Below, piece by piece: positions 17,451 through 26,704 of a DNA stretch of 64,000 nucleotides. Below the pieces are notes generated by a model. It did not search any database, had not been told where the DNA came from, and saw nothing but the letters and a program-made list of their open reading frames with translations. The position numbers and the translations under genes are program-made. The stretch comes from Balneolaceae bacterium UBA7797 (GTDB lineage Bacteria; Bacteroidota; Rhodothermia; Balneolales; Balneolaceae): the NCBI GenBank assembly GCA_002480645.1, contig DLCN01000028.1:1-64000 (forward strand), read 5' to 3'. Every line of letters begins with the position of its first letter. Positions within the stretch are counted from its first letter, which is position 1.

Positions 17451-18551
17451 ATGAATACCACACGAAGACACGATATTGACTGGATGAGAGTAATCGCGAT
17501 CTGGTTATTACTGATCTATCACATTGCTATCATATTCCAGCCCTGGGCAATGTTCTTTGGTTTCATCCGAAGTGAAGAACTGATGACCGGACTCTGGAAA
17601 CCTATGTCTATGCTGAATGTGTGGCGCATCCCTCTCCTGTTCTACATTTCAGGAATGGGAGTGTATTTCGCCTTACGTAAACGCGACTGGAAACAATTAT
17701 TCAAAGAACGGGCTCTGCGCATTCTGGTACCTTTCATCTTTGGTACGGTAGCCATCACAACTCTGCATATGTTTATCTTTCAGAAGTACTATAATATGCC
17801 TTTCGATTATTTCCCGCATGTCGGTCACCTGTGGTTTCTGGGAAATATCTTCGCTTATGTTCTTCTTCTAACCCCGCTTTTTTACGTGCTTAAAAAACAT
17901 GAAAAAAGTTGGTTTGCTGAGATACTGAATAAGACCATGAGTAATCCATTCGGACCTCTTCTAATGATCCTGTTTTTTATGATGGAGGTATTATGGGTCA
18001 AACCGGCTCTGTTCACGGTGTATGCGGAAACATGGCATGGCTTCTTGCTCGGATTGCTCGCATTCTTCTTCGGGTTTCTGATAATGTTCAGCGGCAGAGG
18101 AAGCTGGCAAACCTTGCTTAAATGGAGATGGCTGTACATACTCATAGCGGCTATTCTTTATACGCTGCGAATTACTTTTTTCGAAGCTAATGCTCCCGGG
18201 TATCTGCAAGCTATCGAATCAAACTTATGGATATTAGGTTTCTTCGGGATGTCATACCGTTACTTAAATCGGCCCGGTAAAGTATTGAACTATCTGAGTA
18301 AAGCCGCCTATCCGGTATACATTGTTCACATGTTCGCATTATATCTGGGCGCCATGATAATTCTTCCACTTCAGATTCCTGTTATGTTGAAATTCCTTTT
18401 GATCGTAGCATTCACGTTGATCCTGTGTTATGCGATCTATGAACTTCTGATTCGCAGGTTAAGAATACTCCGTCCATTATTCGGCTTGAAGTGGAAAGAA
18501 AAAGAAGCTGATGTTGAAAATGTTTCTTCTCCGATAATAACTCAAAGCTGA
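17451..18551 (+). CDS. membrane acyltransferase 3 / OpgC-like protein
   Basis: A 366-residue integral membrane protein with about ten hydrophobic helices. It opens with RHDIDWMRVIAIWLLLIYHI, the D-x-x-R-x(n)-H signature of acyltransferase family 3 (OpgC/glucan-modification-like), and has the IPLLFYISGMGVYFAL segment typical of the family. Members transfer acyl or succinyl groups to periplasmic glycans; the acceptor here is unknown. Start ATG 17451, with ankyrin and serine-hydrolase genes on either side in the same direction, possibly one transcript. Confidence 0.85.
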   Translation: MNTTRRHDIDWMRVIAIWLLLIYHIAIIFQPWAMFFGFIRSEELMTGLWKPMSMLNVWRIPLLFYISGMGVYFALRKRDWKQLFKERALRILVPFIFGTVAITTLHMFIFQKYYNMPFDYFPHVGHLWFLGNIFAYVLLLTPLFYVLKKHEKSWFAEILNKTMSNPFGPLLMILFFMMEVLWVKPALFTVYAETWHGFLLGLLAFFFGFLIMFSGRGSWQTLLKWRWLYILIAAILYTLRITFFEANAPGYLQAIESNLWILGFFGMSYRYLNRPGKVLNYLSKAAYPVYIVHMFALYLGAMIILPLQIPVMLKFLLIVAFTLILCYAIYELLIRRLRILRPLFGLKWKEKEADVENVSSPIITQS

Positions 18552-18646
18552 AACAATGATCTGTTCTGATCCGGGGATTTGTGATAAGGTAAAGCAACGA
18601 CTTTTAATCCCCGGAATCTGTATCATCATTATATAAAATCAATCAG

Positions 18647-19681
18647 ATGAAAAAACGCACCAGAAATATAATCAGAGTTCTTCTTTTTGCAGGGACAGCG
18701 ATCAGCCTGTTTTTCGTTCCGTGGGATCTGTTAAAGATCCGGTTAACTCCTGCATCAGATACCATTCAGGAACAAGTAAATGCTGCAATCGATATGGGAC
18801 TGGATGGAATTATTGTCTATGTCGATAAAGCCGGCAGTGAACCACAAATTTATACCGCCGGATGGAATAACCGGGCTGATCAGATTCCCGCTGAACCTGA
18901 TGTGCTGTTCAAAATTGCCAGCATCAGCAAATTGTACATTGCTGCAGCAACGGCAAAACTGGTGGCCGCTGACAGCCTTTCCCTGGATAAAACACTGGCC
19001 GAATATCTTCCTGAACTTAAAGACAGCATTGAATATTCCGATCAGATCACCCTCAAAATGATGGTTAATCATACCAGCGGGATCTATAATTACAGCAACC
19101 ATCCGGACTTCCCCTGGGCAGAACCTCCCGGAAATGCAGAAGCTCTCCGTTTTGCACTGAATCAGCCTGCGAACTTCAAACCGGGAACGCAATACCGTTA
19201 TTCGAACACCAATTATCTGCTGCTGGGTGAAATACTGGATAAAACACTTGGATACAGTCATCATAAATACATCAAAAAGGAGATTGTAAATAAGCTGGGA
19301 TTAACAGACACCTACAACCTACTTAGTGAAGTGAATGCAGATGACGTAATGAGTGGCTACTATGTCGGGTATGAACCGGATATTAAAGCGCAGGATTATG
19401 TAAATCCCGGCGGTTCTATGGTTGCTACCATCAGCGATGTCGGAATATTCTTACGGGCGTTAAATGATGGCACGTTGCTTAATGACGAAGAACAAAAAAT
19501 TTACGAATCTATATATGAATTCAATCACACCGGAGAACTTCCGGGTTATCTGAGTATCGCACGATATCATAAAGATTTGGATGCCGTGGTCGTACAATTT
19601 GTGAATACCAGTGGCGGAACCTCATGGAGTAAAATGGAGATCGTGTACAATCGGATCATTGGTATTCTGAAAGAAAATTGA
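18647..19681 (+). CDS. serine hydrolase of the beta-lactamase class C/esterase family
   Basis: A 344-residue protein with an N-terminal membrane anchor (about 8-26) and a penicillin-binding-protein-like fold. The catalytic S-x-x-K is SISK at 92-95, the Y-x-N motif is YSN in YRYSNTNYLLLGEIL, and the third motif is HTG (near 282) in place of KTG. That set fits class C-like esterases/peptidases, not a classic penicillin-binding protein. Substrate unknown. It is followed closely by the aldo/keto reductase gene. Confidence 0.85.
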   Translation: MKKRTRNIIRVLLFAGTAISLFFVPWDLLKIRLTPASDTIQEQVNAAIDMGLDGIIVYVDKAGSEPQIYTAGWNNRADQIPAEPDVLFKIASISKLYIAAATAKLVAADSLSLDKTLAEYLPELKDSIEYSDQITLKMMVNHTSGIYNYSNHPDFPWAEPPGNAEALRFALNQPANFKPGTQYRYSNTNYLLLGEILDKTLGYSHHKYIKKEIVNKLGLTDTYNLLSEVNADDVMSGYYVGYEPDIKAQDYVNPGGSMVATISDVGIFLRALNDGTLLNDEEQKIYESIYEFNHTGELPGYLSIARYHKDLDAVVVQFVNTSGGTSWSKMEIVYNRIIGILKEN

Positions 19682-19756
19682 TCCCTATCCTTCTTGCTTC
19701 TGATTTCCACTATCCCGACAATCCGTATGGAGTTATTATCAAACAGGCGGGATATC

Positions 19757-20698
19757 ATGAAAAACAAAAAGAGTGGAATGAATCGACGGGAATTTTTAAC
19801 CGGATCAGCAAAGTTAACGGCTACCGGCTTACTGTTCGGACTCGGTGCTTCGAAACTAGTCAAGGCCGGATCAACATCAATTCCCAATAGTACCATCCCT
19901 GCGGTTACATTAAATAATGGTGTTCTCATGCCCCGGCTCGGTTTCGGAACTAACACTTTGAATGGAGAATTGGGTATCAGATCTGTGTATGATGCGATCT
20001 CGGTTGGGTACCGGCTGATCGATACTGCCCATATTTACGGAAATGAAGAAGCGGTCGGTGCCGGAATTAAAAAAAGTGGAATAGACCGCAAGGAATTATT
20101 CATCACTTCTAAGCTTTGGGTGGATGACTCAGGATTTGAACAAACGAAGAAAGCATTCAAAACCTCCATTGATAAACTCGGAACTGATTATCTGGATCTG
20201 TATCTGATCCATCGCCCACGCGGGGATGTAAAAGGTACCTGGCTGGCTATGGAAGAGTTATACAAAGAAGGACGGATCAAAGCGATCGGACTCAGCAATT
20301 TTGAGCCGCATCAGCTGGAAGAGTTGAATTCGTATGCCTCCATATCACCTGCCATTAATCAGATCGAAACCCATGTATTCTTTCAGGAGAAAGTGCAGTA
20401 TCCCTATTTAAAAGATTCGGTCACACAGATCGAAGCATGGTCTCCATTTGCAGCAGGCAGAAATAACATCTTCAGCGACCCTACCCTGGCTGAGATCGGA
20501 AATAAATACAACAAAAGTATTGCTCAGGTTTGCCTGCGCTGGCATTTTCAGCGGAAGGTGGTCGCCATTCCCCGTTCCTCCCAAAAAGCTCATATGATCG
20601 AGAATCTGGAAATTTTTGATTTTGAACTTTCTGATCAGGATATGAATACAATAGTCTCACTGGATCTCAACAAAACGCAGTTTCCGGAGTGGGGTTAA
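19757..20698 (+). CDS. aldo/keto reductase with Tat signal
   Basis: 313 residues from ATG 19757. A twin-arginine leader (NRREFLTGSAKLTATGLLFGL) directs the folded protein out of the cytoplasm, which is unusual for this NADPH-dependent family. The TIM-barrel motifs are present: GFGTNTL, DTAHIYGNEEAVG (catalytic Asp and Tyr), SKLW (Lys), LIHRP (His), GLSNF and AIPRSS (coenzyme binding). ATG 19757 has AGGCGGG upstream; an upstream in-frame start at 19694 lacks a site and would bury the Tat signal. Substrate unknown. Confidence 0.87.
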   Translation: MKNKKSGMNRREFLTGSAKLTATGLLFGLGASKLVKAGSTSIPNSTIPAVTLNNGVLMPRLGFGTNTLNGELGIRSVYDAISVGYRLIDTAHIYGNEEAVGAGIKKSGIDRKELFITSKLWVDDSGFEQTKKAFKTSIDKLGTDYLDLYLIHRPRGDVKGTWLAMEELYKEGRIKAIGLSNFEPHQLEELNSYASISPAINQIETHVFFQEKVQYPYLKDSVTQIEAWSPFAAGRNNIFSDPTLAEIGNKYNKSIAQVCLRWHFQRKVVAIPRSSQKAHMIENLEIFDFELSDQDMNTIVSLDLNKTQFPEWG

Positions 20699-20835
20699 CG
20701 TCTTCATGTTCTACCCCTGTATTTATGCTGATAACTATGGTTTGAGATAAAATTTTTACCGTTCCAATGGTCTGATAAATATTCTCAATTCCCGCCATTA
20801 CCAACACCAATCTTAAATCATTGATATTTTGGAAC

Positions 20836-20898
20836 AATAGTCTCCTGTCTCCCATTTATATAAGTGTAATTAATCAAAGAAAAATAAAGGAGACTATT
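20836..20898 (+). promoter_or_regulatory. inverted repeat that would hide the PfpI ribosome site
   Basis: AATAGTCTCC (20836-20845) is the exact reverse complement of GGAGACTATT (20889-20898), and the second arm contains the GGAG ribosome site of the next gene (ATG 20903). The 43-base loop is AT-rich. Pairing would block translation initiation; that reading is inference. Confidence 0.5.
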
Positions 20899-20902
20899 TA
20901 TT

Positions 20903-21469
20903 ATGAATGGCGAGCTAAAAGGTAAGAACGTAGCAATTTTAGTAACTCACGGATTTGAAGAAATTGAACTGACCAGCCCGCGTGAAGCATTAAAAGAGGC
21001 CGGTGCAAAAACATTTATTGTATCGCCAGAATCCGGCACGATCAAAAGCTGGCATAAAAACGATTGGGGTGGCGAATTTGAAGTTGACCTGACCATCGAC
21101 AAAGCAGAGGAAGCCAGTTTCGACGGACTAGTACTACCGGGTGGTGTGATGAATCCCGATCAATTACGCATGAATGAACATGCAATTAAATTCGTACAGG
21201 AATTTTTCAGTTCAGGGAAACCGGTAGCTGCGATCTGTCACGGGCCACAACTACTTATTGATGCAGATGTACTGCAAGGTCGGGAGCTAACTTCCTACCC
21301 ATCCATCAAAAATGATATTAAGAATGCCGGTGCACGATGGGTAGATAACGAAGTGATCGTGGATCAGGGACTTACCACCAGCCGGACACCGGAAGATCTC
21401 CCCGCTTTCAATCGTAAGATGGTTGAGGAGCTTAGAGAAGGCGTTCATGAGGAACAAAAAACGATCTGA
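20903..21469 (+). CDS. DJ-1/PfpI family protein
   Basis: A 188-residue protein of the class I glutamine amidotransferase-like DJ-1/PfpI superfamily, with the nucleophile elbow AAICHGPQ (C112, H113), the early glutamate in HGFEEIELTSPREAL, and the TSYPSIKNDIKNAGARWVD segment characteristic of the PfpI/YhbO subgroup. Members act as stress proteins with reported protease or deglycase activity; activity here is not proven. The ATG has a good AAAGGAG site that lies in an inverted repeat. A terminator follows. Confidence 0.92.
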   Translation: MNGELKGKNVAILVTHGFEEIELTSPREALKEAGAKTFIVSPESGTIKSWHKNDWGGEFEVDLTIDKAEEASFDGLVLPGGVMNPDQLRMNEHAIKFVQEFFSSGKPVAAICHGPQLLIDADVLQGRELTSYPSIKNDIKNAGARWVDNEVIVDQGLTTSRTPEDLPAFNRKMVEELREGVHEEQKTI

Positions 21470-21493
21470 TAATCAATTTATATTCTCCACTAC

Positions 21494-21527
21494 AGGTCTC
21501 GTCACTAGTCTGGCGGGGCCTTTTTTA
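21494..21527 (+). terminator. terminator after the PfpI gene
   Basis: AGGTCTCG (21494-21501) pairs with CGGGGCCT (21514-21521) using two G-U pairs, followed by a run of T. It also separates this gene from the convergent membrane protein gene. Confidence 0.65.
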
Positions 21528-21532
21528 TTTCC

Positions 21533-22135
21533 TTAGTTCAGATTAAAATCCGGTCCTTTAATCACTCTTCTAACACCTACATTCGAGATCATCAGTGCCT
21601 GAATAATAAAAAGTAAAATGATCAAAATGGCCGTCTCCAGATAATACCCTAATTCCTGACTTCCACTTGCCCGTTGAATTATATCCATTTGATTACCCGC
21701 TTCTTCCAGTTGTATTTGCCCGAGACGTTCTAATTCTTTTTTCATCTGAGTAAGTAATACCATCTCCGGTTGCTCGCTGTCGGTAATCAGCAATGCAAGA
21801 TTATCTTTAAAAGAATTGAATATGATCTCTTCTTCATTAGTAAGTACCGTAGTTAGGTAATGATCATTCAATCGGTCGATCTCAAGACTGATTTGCTTTA
21901 ACTCATTTTCCGACCTCTCGAATTTTGCAGGGTCTTCGAATTCGTTCAGTATCTTACTGTACTTAAATATGAGATCCTGAACAATGAGACGGTCTTCGTA
22001 GATGGTCTGAACCGATGCTGCCACCTTAGCCGATAATTTTTTGATCCTGTAATTACTGAAGAATACAATTCCGCATAAAAGTAACAAAGTTACGGAGGCT
22101 TTGACCTTATTCTCCAAACTGAATGCCCATTTCAT
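21533..22135 (-). CDS. small membrane protein with a four-helix-bundle sensor-like domain
   Basis: From ATG 22135 the protein has 200 residues: a membrane helix (VKASVTLLLLCGIVFFSNY), a long amphipathic helical region with heptads (ENELKQISLEIDRLNDHYLTTVL), and a second membrane helix near the end (YYLETAILIILLFIIQALMI). This is the layout of the extracytoplasmic 4HB_MCP-like module of chemoreceptors and kinases, but no HAMP or signalling domain follows, so the output is missing or encoded elsewhere. An ATG at 22207 would add 24 residues of unlikely composition. Confidence 0.65.
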   Translation of the reverse strand: MKWAFSLENKVKASVTLLLLCGIVFFSNYRIKKLSAKVAASVQTIYEDRLIVQDLIFKYSKILNEFEDPAKFERSENELKQISLEIDRLNDHYLTTVLTNEEEIIFNSFKDNLALLITDSEQPEMVLLTQMKKELERLGQIQLEEAGNQMDIIQRASGSQELGYYLETAILIILLFIIQALMISNVGVRRVIKGPDFNLN

Positions 22136-22230
22136 TCCAACATAATTTAGTGACTGATAATGATTACAAGCTACTGATCGACCTATCCCTTTCCAAAACC
22201 GGCTCACTCAATTCACAGTTTTTGACGTTT

Positions 22231-22646
22231 TCAGGCTTTTGATCTTTTCTGAACTTTCAATCTATCTGCTTTTACAAAACAGGCATTGATGAGTACCTTT
22301 TTGATCTTTTTGTCAGGCAATAAAGACAGTTTCAGACTTGATATATCTCTTTCAGGAACCTGATCCGGGTGGTCTTTTCACCGTGCGGAAGCATGTACAC
22401 TGAATGTACCCAATCCATTGATCTTTACATTCTTTCCGGCTAAAATAAACACCGGTAATACTTCAATTTATCCTGTGATAACTGCACTGACATCCATTCC
22501 TGAAACCGTTGACCTTCTGGCAAGTTCTTTCATCACGTCATAAAGCTCTACAGTATCCTGATCGGTTAACACCTTATAAATTTTACACTTACATTTTCGT
22601 TTTTAAATCGCGGAGTTTTACTTACCACTTTATACTTTAAGGCCAT
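22231..22646 (-). pseudogene. HU-like DNA-binding protein (TIGR01201 type), decayed
   Basis: Read from ATG 22646 on the minus strand, this 416-base stretch encodes a recognisable Bacteroidota HU-like protein. ALKYKVVSKTPRF comes first. A frameshift then leads into TDQDTVELYDVMKELARRS and TVSGMDVSAVITG, a stop codon, GKNVKINGLGTFSVHASAR (the DNA-binding arm region), another stop, and a C-terminal SLLPDKKIKKVLINACF tail. One frameshift and two in-frame stops show it is dead. It is not an open frame, so it is easily missed. The 268 bases between it and the next gene show nothing I recognise. Confidence 0.75.
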
Positions 22647-22914
22647 AGCAGATATTTTTTATTTACTATACGGCCGATTATTCTAAATGGTATTGGTCTT
22701 TTTTAACTATGTATGCATAATGGAGCAGACTAAATGCGTATGCGGACTTCTTTACATTAGTATTTGAATTTTGAACTCCTTTTATTTTAATGAATCTCAA
22801 TCAGTATTTACACTTCTTTATTCAAGCATTCTGTTAAACCATTATTATCATTTGTAAGATTGCTTACTGAATTTTAAGTATTTTTCTGTTTCTAATGTCT
22901 AGTTCCAACTCTTA

Positions 22915-24348
22915 GTGTCATTTAATCATCATTTCAGAATCTCGTCAGTTATCCGCCAGAAATATCTGACCGTATTAGTCTGTGTTCTAATTATTGGGAC
23001 TAACAATGCACCTGCTCAGGATATATTCAGAGCTGCCTGCCGGGGTAATGTTGCAGTGGTTGACAGCCTGTTACAAACTACCTCCCTCAACATAAAAGAT
23101 GAAAGAGAACGCAGTTTAATGCATTGGGCCATTGGCTGCAGGAAAGATGAAATGTTTGATTTTTTACTCAGGAAAGGAATTGACATTAATGAGGAAGATC
23201 AACAGGGTATGACCCCCATGCATGTCGCCATCAAGTTTGGAAATGAGTTCTATTTTAATGCTCTCGTGAATGCCCAACCAAATAAAGATTGGATTGATAC
23301 CTATGATACCTCTCTTTTAGAGCAGGCCGTACTTGTTAAGAACTTGGTTTTTCTGGAAAAGCTCTTAACACTTGGAGCTGCTATCAATAGTGTAAATCAA
23401 AGGGGAAGTACTGCTCTTGAAATTGCACAAAGAATGGAGTTGAATGAAATTACTGAATTTCTTCTTTCAAAGGGCGCAGATCCTTCCATGGTTCGAAGCA
23501 TATCAGTTGAAGGAAAATACATGGGATATAGAGATACCGGCAATACCCCTGTGATTCTAGCACCAAATTTTATTTCAACTGAAGAGCAGGAATTCGGATC
23601 AGTATTCAATGCAGCCGGTACAGAATTTTACTTTGCGGTTGATGTAAACGGAAGAAATGAAATCCGGTTTTCCCGATTAACAGAAAACCGTTGGACTAAG
23701 CCTGAGGTAATACTCTCCCATGAAAGTTATAGCTATAACGATCCTTTTTTATCACCCGACGAAAGCCGGTTGTATTTTATCTCAAACCAGCCAACAGATG
23801 GTGTAGGGGATCGAAAAGACATCGATATCTGGTATATGGAAAGAAATGATTCCGGATGGTCTGAACTTATAAATGCAGGTCCGGTTATCAATACATCAGG
23901 CAATGAATATTATATCTCCTTCACTGCTGATTGGACCATGTATTTCTCAACCAATGGCCTCGCTCCCGGGGGTAGTGAAAAAACAGATCACGATATCTAT
24001 TATTCAAAATTCACTGATGGTGTATTTCAAACTCCGGTAGCTCTCGGGGAATCGGTGAATACAAAAAATTATGAAGCGGATGTTTTTGTAGCTCCTGATG
24101 AATCCTACCTTATTTTTGTCTCTACCCGGGAGGATGGTTTTGGCCGGGGTGATCTCTACATTAGTTTTAAGAAAGCCAACGGAAAATGGAGCAACGCTCT
24201 AAATATGGGCGATAAGATTAATACCCATCATTATGAATACTGCCCTTTTGTAACACGGGATGGAAAATATCTGCTTTACACCAGTAATCAGGATATTTAC
24301 ATGATGAGTACCCGTATCATTGATGAGCTCAAAAAAACGATTCGTTAG
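22915..24348 (+). CDS. exported ankyrin-repeat and PD40 propeller protein
   Basis: 477 residues from a GTG start. A signal-like hydrophobic segment (about 19-35) is followed by ankyrin repeats (about 38-200: SLMHWAIGCRKDEMFDFLLRKG; GMTPMHVAIKFG; GSTALEIAQRMELNEITEFLLSKG) and then by WD40-like PD40 repeats (about 225-470: EIRFSRLTENRW, DPFLSPDESRLYFISNQP, DIYYSKFTDG, DKINTHHYEYCPFVTRDGKYLLYTSN). The ankyrin plus TolB-type propeller combination is uncommon. The M1 peptidase gene starts at the very next base, so they are co-transcribed. Function unknown; a role in binding surface proteins or peptides would be inference. Confidence 0.8.
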   Translation: MSFNHHFRISSVIRQKYLTVLVCVLIIGTNNAPAQDIFRAACRGNVAVVDSLLQTTSLNIKDERERSLMHWAIGCRKDEMFDFLLRKGIDINEEDQQGMTPMHVAIKFGNEFYFNALVNAQPNKDWIDTYDTSLLEQAVLVKNLVFLEKLLTLGAAINSVNQRGSTALEIAQRMELNEITEFLLSKGADPSMVRSISVEGKYMGYRDTGNTPVILAPNFISTEEQEFGSVFNAAGTEFYFAVDVNGRNEIRFSRLTENRWTKPEVILSHESYSYNDPFLSPDESRLYFISNQPTDGVGDRKDIDIWYMERNDSGWSELINAGPVINTSGNEYYISFTADWTMYFSTNGLAPGGSEKTDHDIYYSKFTDGVFQTPVALGESVNTKNYEADVFVAPDESYLIFVSTREDGFGRGDLYISFKKANGKWSNALNMGDKINTHHYEYCPFVTRDGKYLLYTSNQDIYMMSTRIIDELKKTIR

Positions 24349-25653
24349 ATGCATTTAAAAAAAAGTATTAGGTCGCTGCTTACACTCATTTTTATTTCTC
24401 TCACATATTCGGGGACCTATTTGTTTGCATTTCAATCTACACTGGATGTATTGCATTATGAGGTTTCACTGGAACCCGATATCCCGACTGAATCGGTACG
24501 TGGTTCTGTAACGATTGGTTTCAATCTCCCGCCCGACGAACACACGATCGAATTAAATTCCGGATCTCTTACAATAGATTCCGTGAAGGGAATATTTGTG
24601 CAACAATTTTCACATACCGGAGATGAACTTCTCATCCGGCTCTCAGAGGACCGTGACAATGAAAATGAACTAACCATCCAATATCATGGAAATCCACCCA
24701 AAGGTCTTCACTTCATTCCCGAAAAAAACCAGGCTTACACGGTCTATTTTACTGAATATTGGATGGTTTTGAATCCCGATCCCGGCGACAAAGCTACCAT
24801 CACTATGAATATTTTGGTTGATAAAGAACTGGATTGTATAGCCAGTGGAGCCCTTATTTCTGTTCAGGAGAAAGAGGGAAAACATGTATATAAATGGGAG
24901 CAGAATTTTGATTCCCCTGCCTATACCTTTGGATTTGCCATCGGGTCTTTTAAACAGCAAGTTATGAAGCTTGATAAGGTAACGATCCGCAATTACGGCT
25001 TCGGTTATTCCTCAGATGAACTGAAACAGATCTTCATAGAAACACCGGATATGATTTCCTTTTTTGAAGAAAAAACCGGAATTGAATATTTCAACAGTAC
25101 CTATTCTCAAATCCTGATAGGGAACCATTATCAGGAAATGTCGGGGTTTTCTGTGCTTCGGGCATCTTATGGTAGTCTGGTATTAGCAGACAGCACTGAA
25201 ACCAATCTGATATCCCACGAACTAGCTCATCAGTGGTGGGGCAATCGCATTACCTGCGCCGGCTGGGAACATTTTTGGCTTAATGAGGCCTTCGCTACAT
25301 TCATGTCTGCTGCCTACAACGAACACCGTTTCGGAAGGGACAAATATGTCTCAGATATTGACGCATATTACGCGGTCTATAAGGATATCAAAGACCGGAA
25401 CAATGATAAGTCACTGGTGTTCGAGAATTGGATTAACCCAAGCAAAGACGACCGAAACCTTGTCTACTTCAAAGGGGCATATGTCCTGCATTTATTACGG
25501 GAGGAACTTGGGGATGAGGTCTTTTGGGCTGGTATCCGGTATTACAGTCGAAAGTATTTTGATCAGACTGTTACTACCTCAGATTTTCATCATGCAATGG
25601 AAACTGTTTCTGATAGAGATCTGAATAGTTTTTTTGATGAATGGGTGTATTGA
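24349..25653 (+). CDS. M1 family zinc metallopeptidase, short form
   Basis: A 434-residue exported aminopeptidase-like protein. After a signal peptide and the N-terminal beta saddle come the zinc site HELAH (H290, E291, H294) with the third ligand E313 in WLNEAFATFM, and YQEMSGFSV in the place of the GxMEN substrate motif. The protein ends at FFDEWVY, exactly where other M1 enzymes continue into their C-terminal domains, so it lacks those. It starts directly after the stop of the ankyrin/PD40 gene. The altered GxMEN motif makes classical aminopeptidase activity uncertain. Confidence 0.85.
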   Translation: MHLKKSIRSLLTLIFISLTYSGTYLFAFQSTLDVLHYEVSLEPDIPTESVRGSVTIGFNLPPDEHTIELNSGSLTIDSVKGIFVQQFSHTGDELLIRLSEDRDNENELTIQYHGNPPKGLHFIPEKNQAYTVYFTEYWMVLNPDPGDKATITMNILVDKELDCIASGALISVQEKEGKHVYKWEQNFDSPAYTFGFAIGSFKQQVMKLDKVTIRNYGFGYSSDELKQIFIETPDMISFFEEKTGIEYFNSTYSQILIGNHYQEMSGFSVLRASYGSLVLADSTETNLISHELAHQWWGNRITCAGWEHFWLNEAFATFMSAAYNEHRFGRDKYVSDIDAYYAVYKDIKDRNNDKSLVFENWINPSKDDRNLVYFKGAYVLHLLREELGDEVFWAGIRYYSRKYFDQTVTTSDFHHAMETVSDRDLNSFFDEWVY

Positions 25654-25700
25654 GTAATTCTTTCTTTTGCCCTGAACTCTCCCCTCCTTATTTTCTGCCC

Positions 25701-26609
25701 ATGCAAAAAGGACGTGTCATACAATCAACCGGCAGCTGGTACCACATCGATACAGGAACTGAGGTGGTCAGATCACGTTTACCCGGTCGTTTCCGGCTGG
25801 AAGGAAAAGAAGTCACTAACCCTATTGCGGTTGGGGACTGGGTTGATATTACCATCAATGATGATGACACCGGTACGATCGAAGAGATCCATGAAAGGGA
25901 GAATTATGTAACCCGGCAGGCCACTCATGGCCGCAGAGGTGAACACATACTTGCCGCCAACCTTGATATGGCTTATGTGGTACAATCCATTCGGAAACCT
26001 GCACTCAAAGAAGGATTTATCGATCGATTTTTAGTTACCTGCGAGGCTTATGAAGTGCCCGCATCCATTATTATCAATAAAATGGATCTGGCCAAAGAAA
26101 AAGATCTTGGTTTCGTTGACCATCTCAACGGACTTTACTCAAAACTCGGTTATTCTGTCATTACCACTTCACTCAAAGATGAAGATTCCATTCAGGAATT
26201 ATCAAAGAAACTGGAAGCATCCACTTCTGTGTTTATCGGTCCCTCAGGTGTAGGCAAGACCTCTCTCCTAAACGCTGTTGATCCCAGTTATACGGAAAAA
26301 ACCGGAGAGATCTCGGACTACTCTAATAAAGGTAAACATACAACTACCTTCGCAAAGCTCATCACACTGGAGAATGGCGGGCATCTGGTAGATACTCCCG
26401 GTATACGTGAATTCGGATTATTCAATATCGAGCCCTGGGAATTGAGTCTCTATTTCCCTGAAATGCTGGAACCCCGACAACATTGTAAATTCAATACCTG
26501 TACTCATTATCATGAACCGAACTGCGGTGTAGTTGCGGCATTTGAACGGGGAGAGATCGATCCGAACAGGTATAATTCTTATCTGAATATGCTGGAATCC
26601 ATTGATTAA
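25701..26609 (+). CDS. rsgA: ribosome small-subunit GTPase RsgA
   Basis: A 302-residue circularly permuted GTPase that matures and checks 30S subunits. The N-terminal OB domain (about 1-70) precedes G4 NKMD (126-129), G1 GPSGVGKT (180-187) and G3 DTPG (231-234), in the permuted order typical of the family. The C-terminal zinc domain has C262, C267, H269 and C275. I chose ATG 25701, since the upstream in-frame ATG at 25641 overlaps the peptidase gene and adds a non-conserved 20-residue tail. Confidence 0.94.
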   Translation: MQKGRVIQSTGSWYHIDTGTEVVRSRLPGRFRLEGKEVTNPIAVGDWVDITINDDDTGTIEEIHERENYVTRQATHGRRGEHILAANLDMAYVVQSIRKPALKEGFIDRFLVTCEAYEVPASIIINKMDLAKEKDLGFVDHLNGLYSKLGYSVITTSLKDEDSIQELSKKLEASTSVFIGPSGVGKTSLLNAVDPSYTEKTGEISDYSNKGKHTTTFAKLITLENGGHLVDTPGIREFGLFNIEPWELSLYFPEMLEPRQHCKFNTCTHYHEPNCGVVAAFERGEIDPNRYNSYLNMLESID

Positions 26610-26704
26610 CAGCTTCTTAGAATCACCCAATTAGGGTATTAGATTTCAAAAATTTATTGCTAATATTGAGCACAACACAAAACAGGAGCAAAAAGGAGAT
26701 TACA

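Noticed and set aside
25641..25700. Upstream start for rsgA that overlaps the peptidase gene
   Set aside because: The extra 20 residues are not part of the RsgA OB domain, and the overlap adds no conserved sequence; ATG 25701 fits better.
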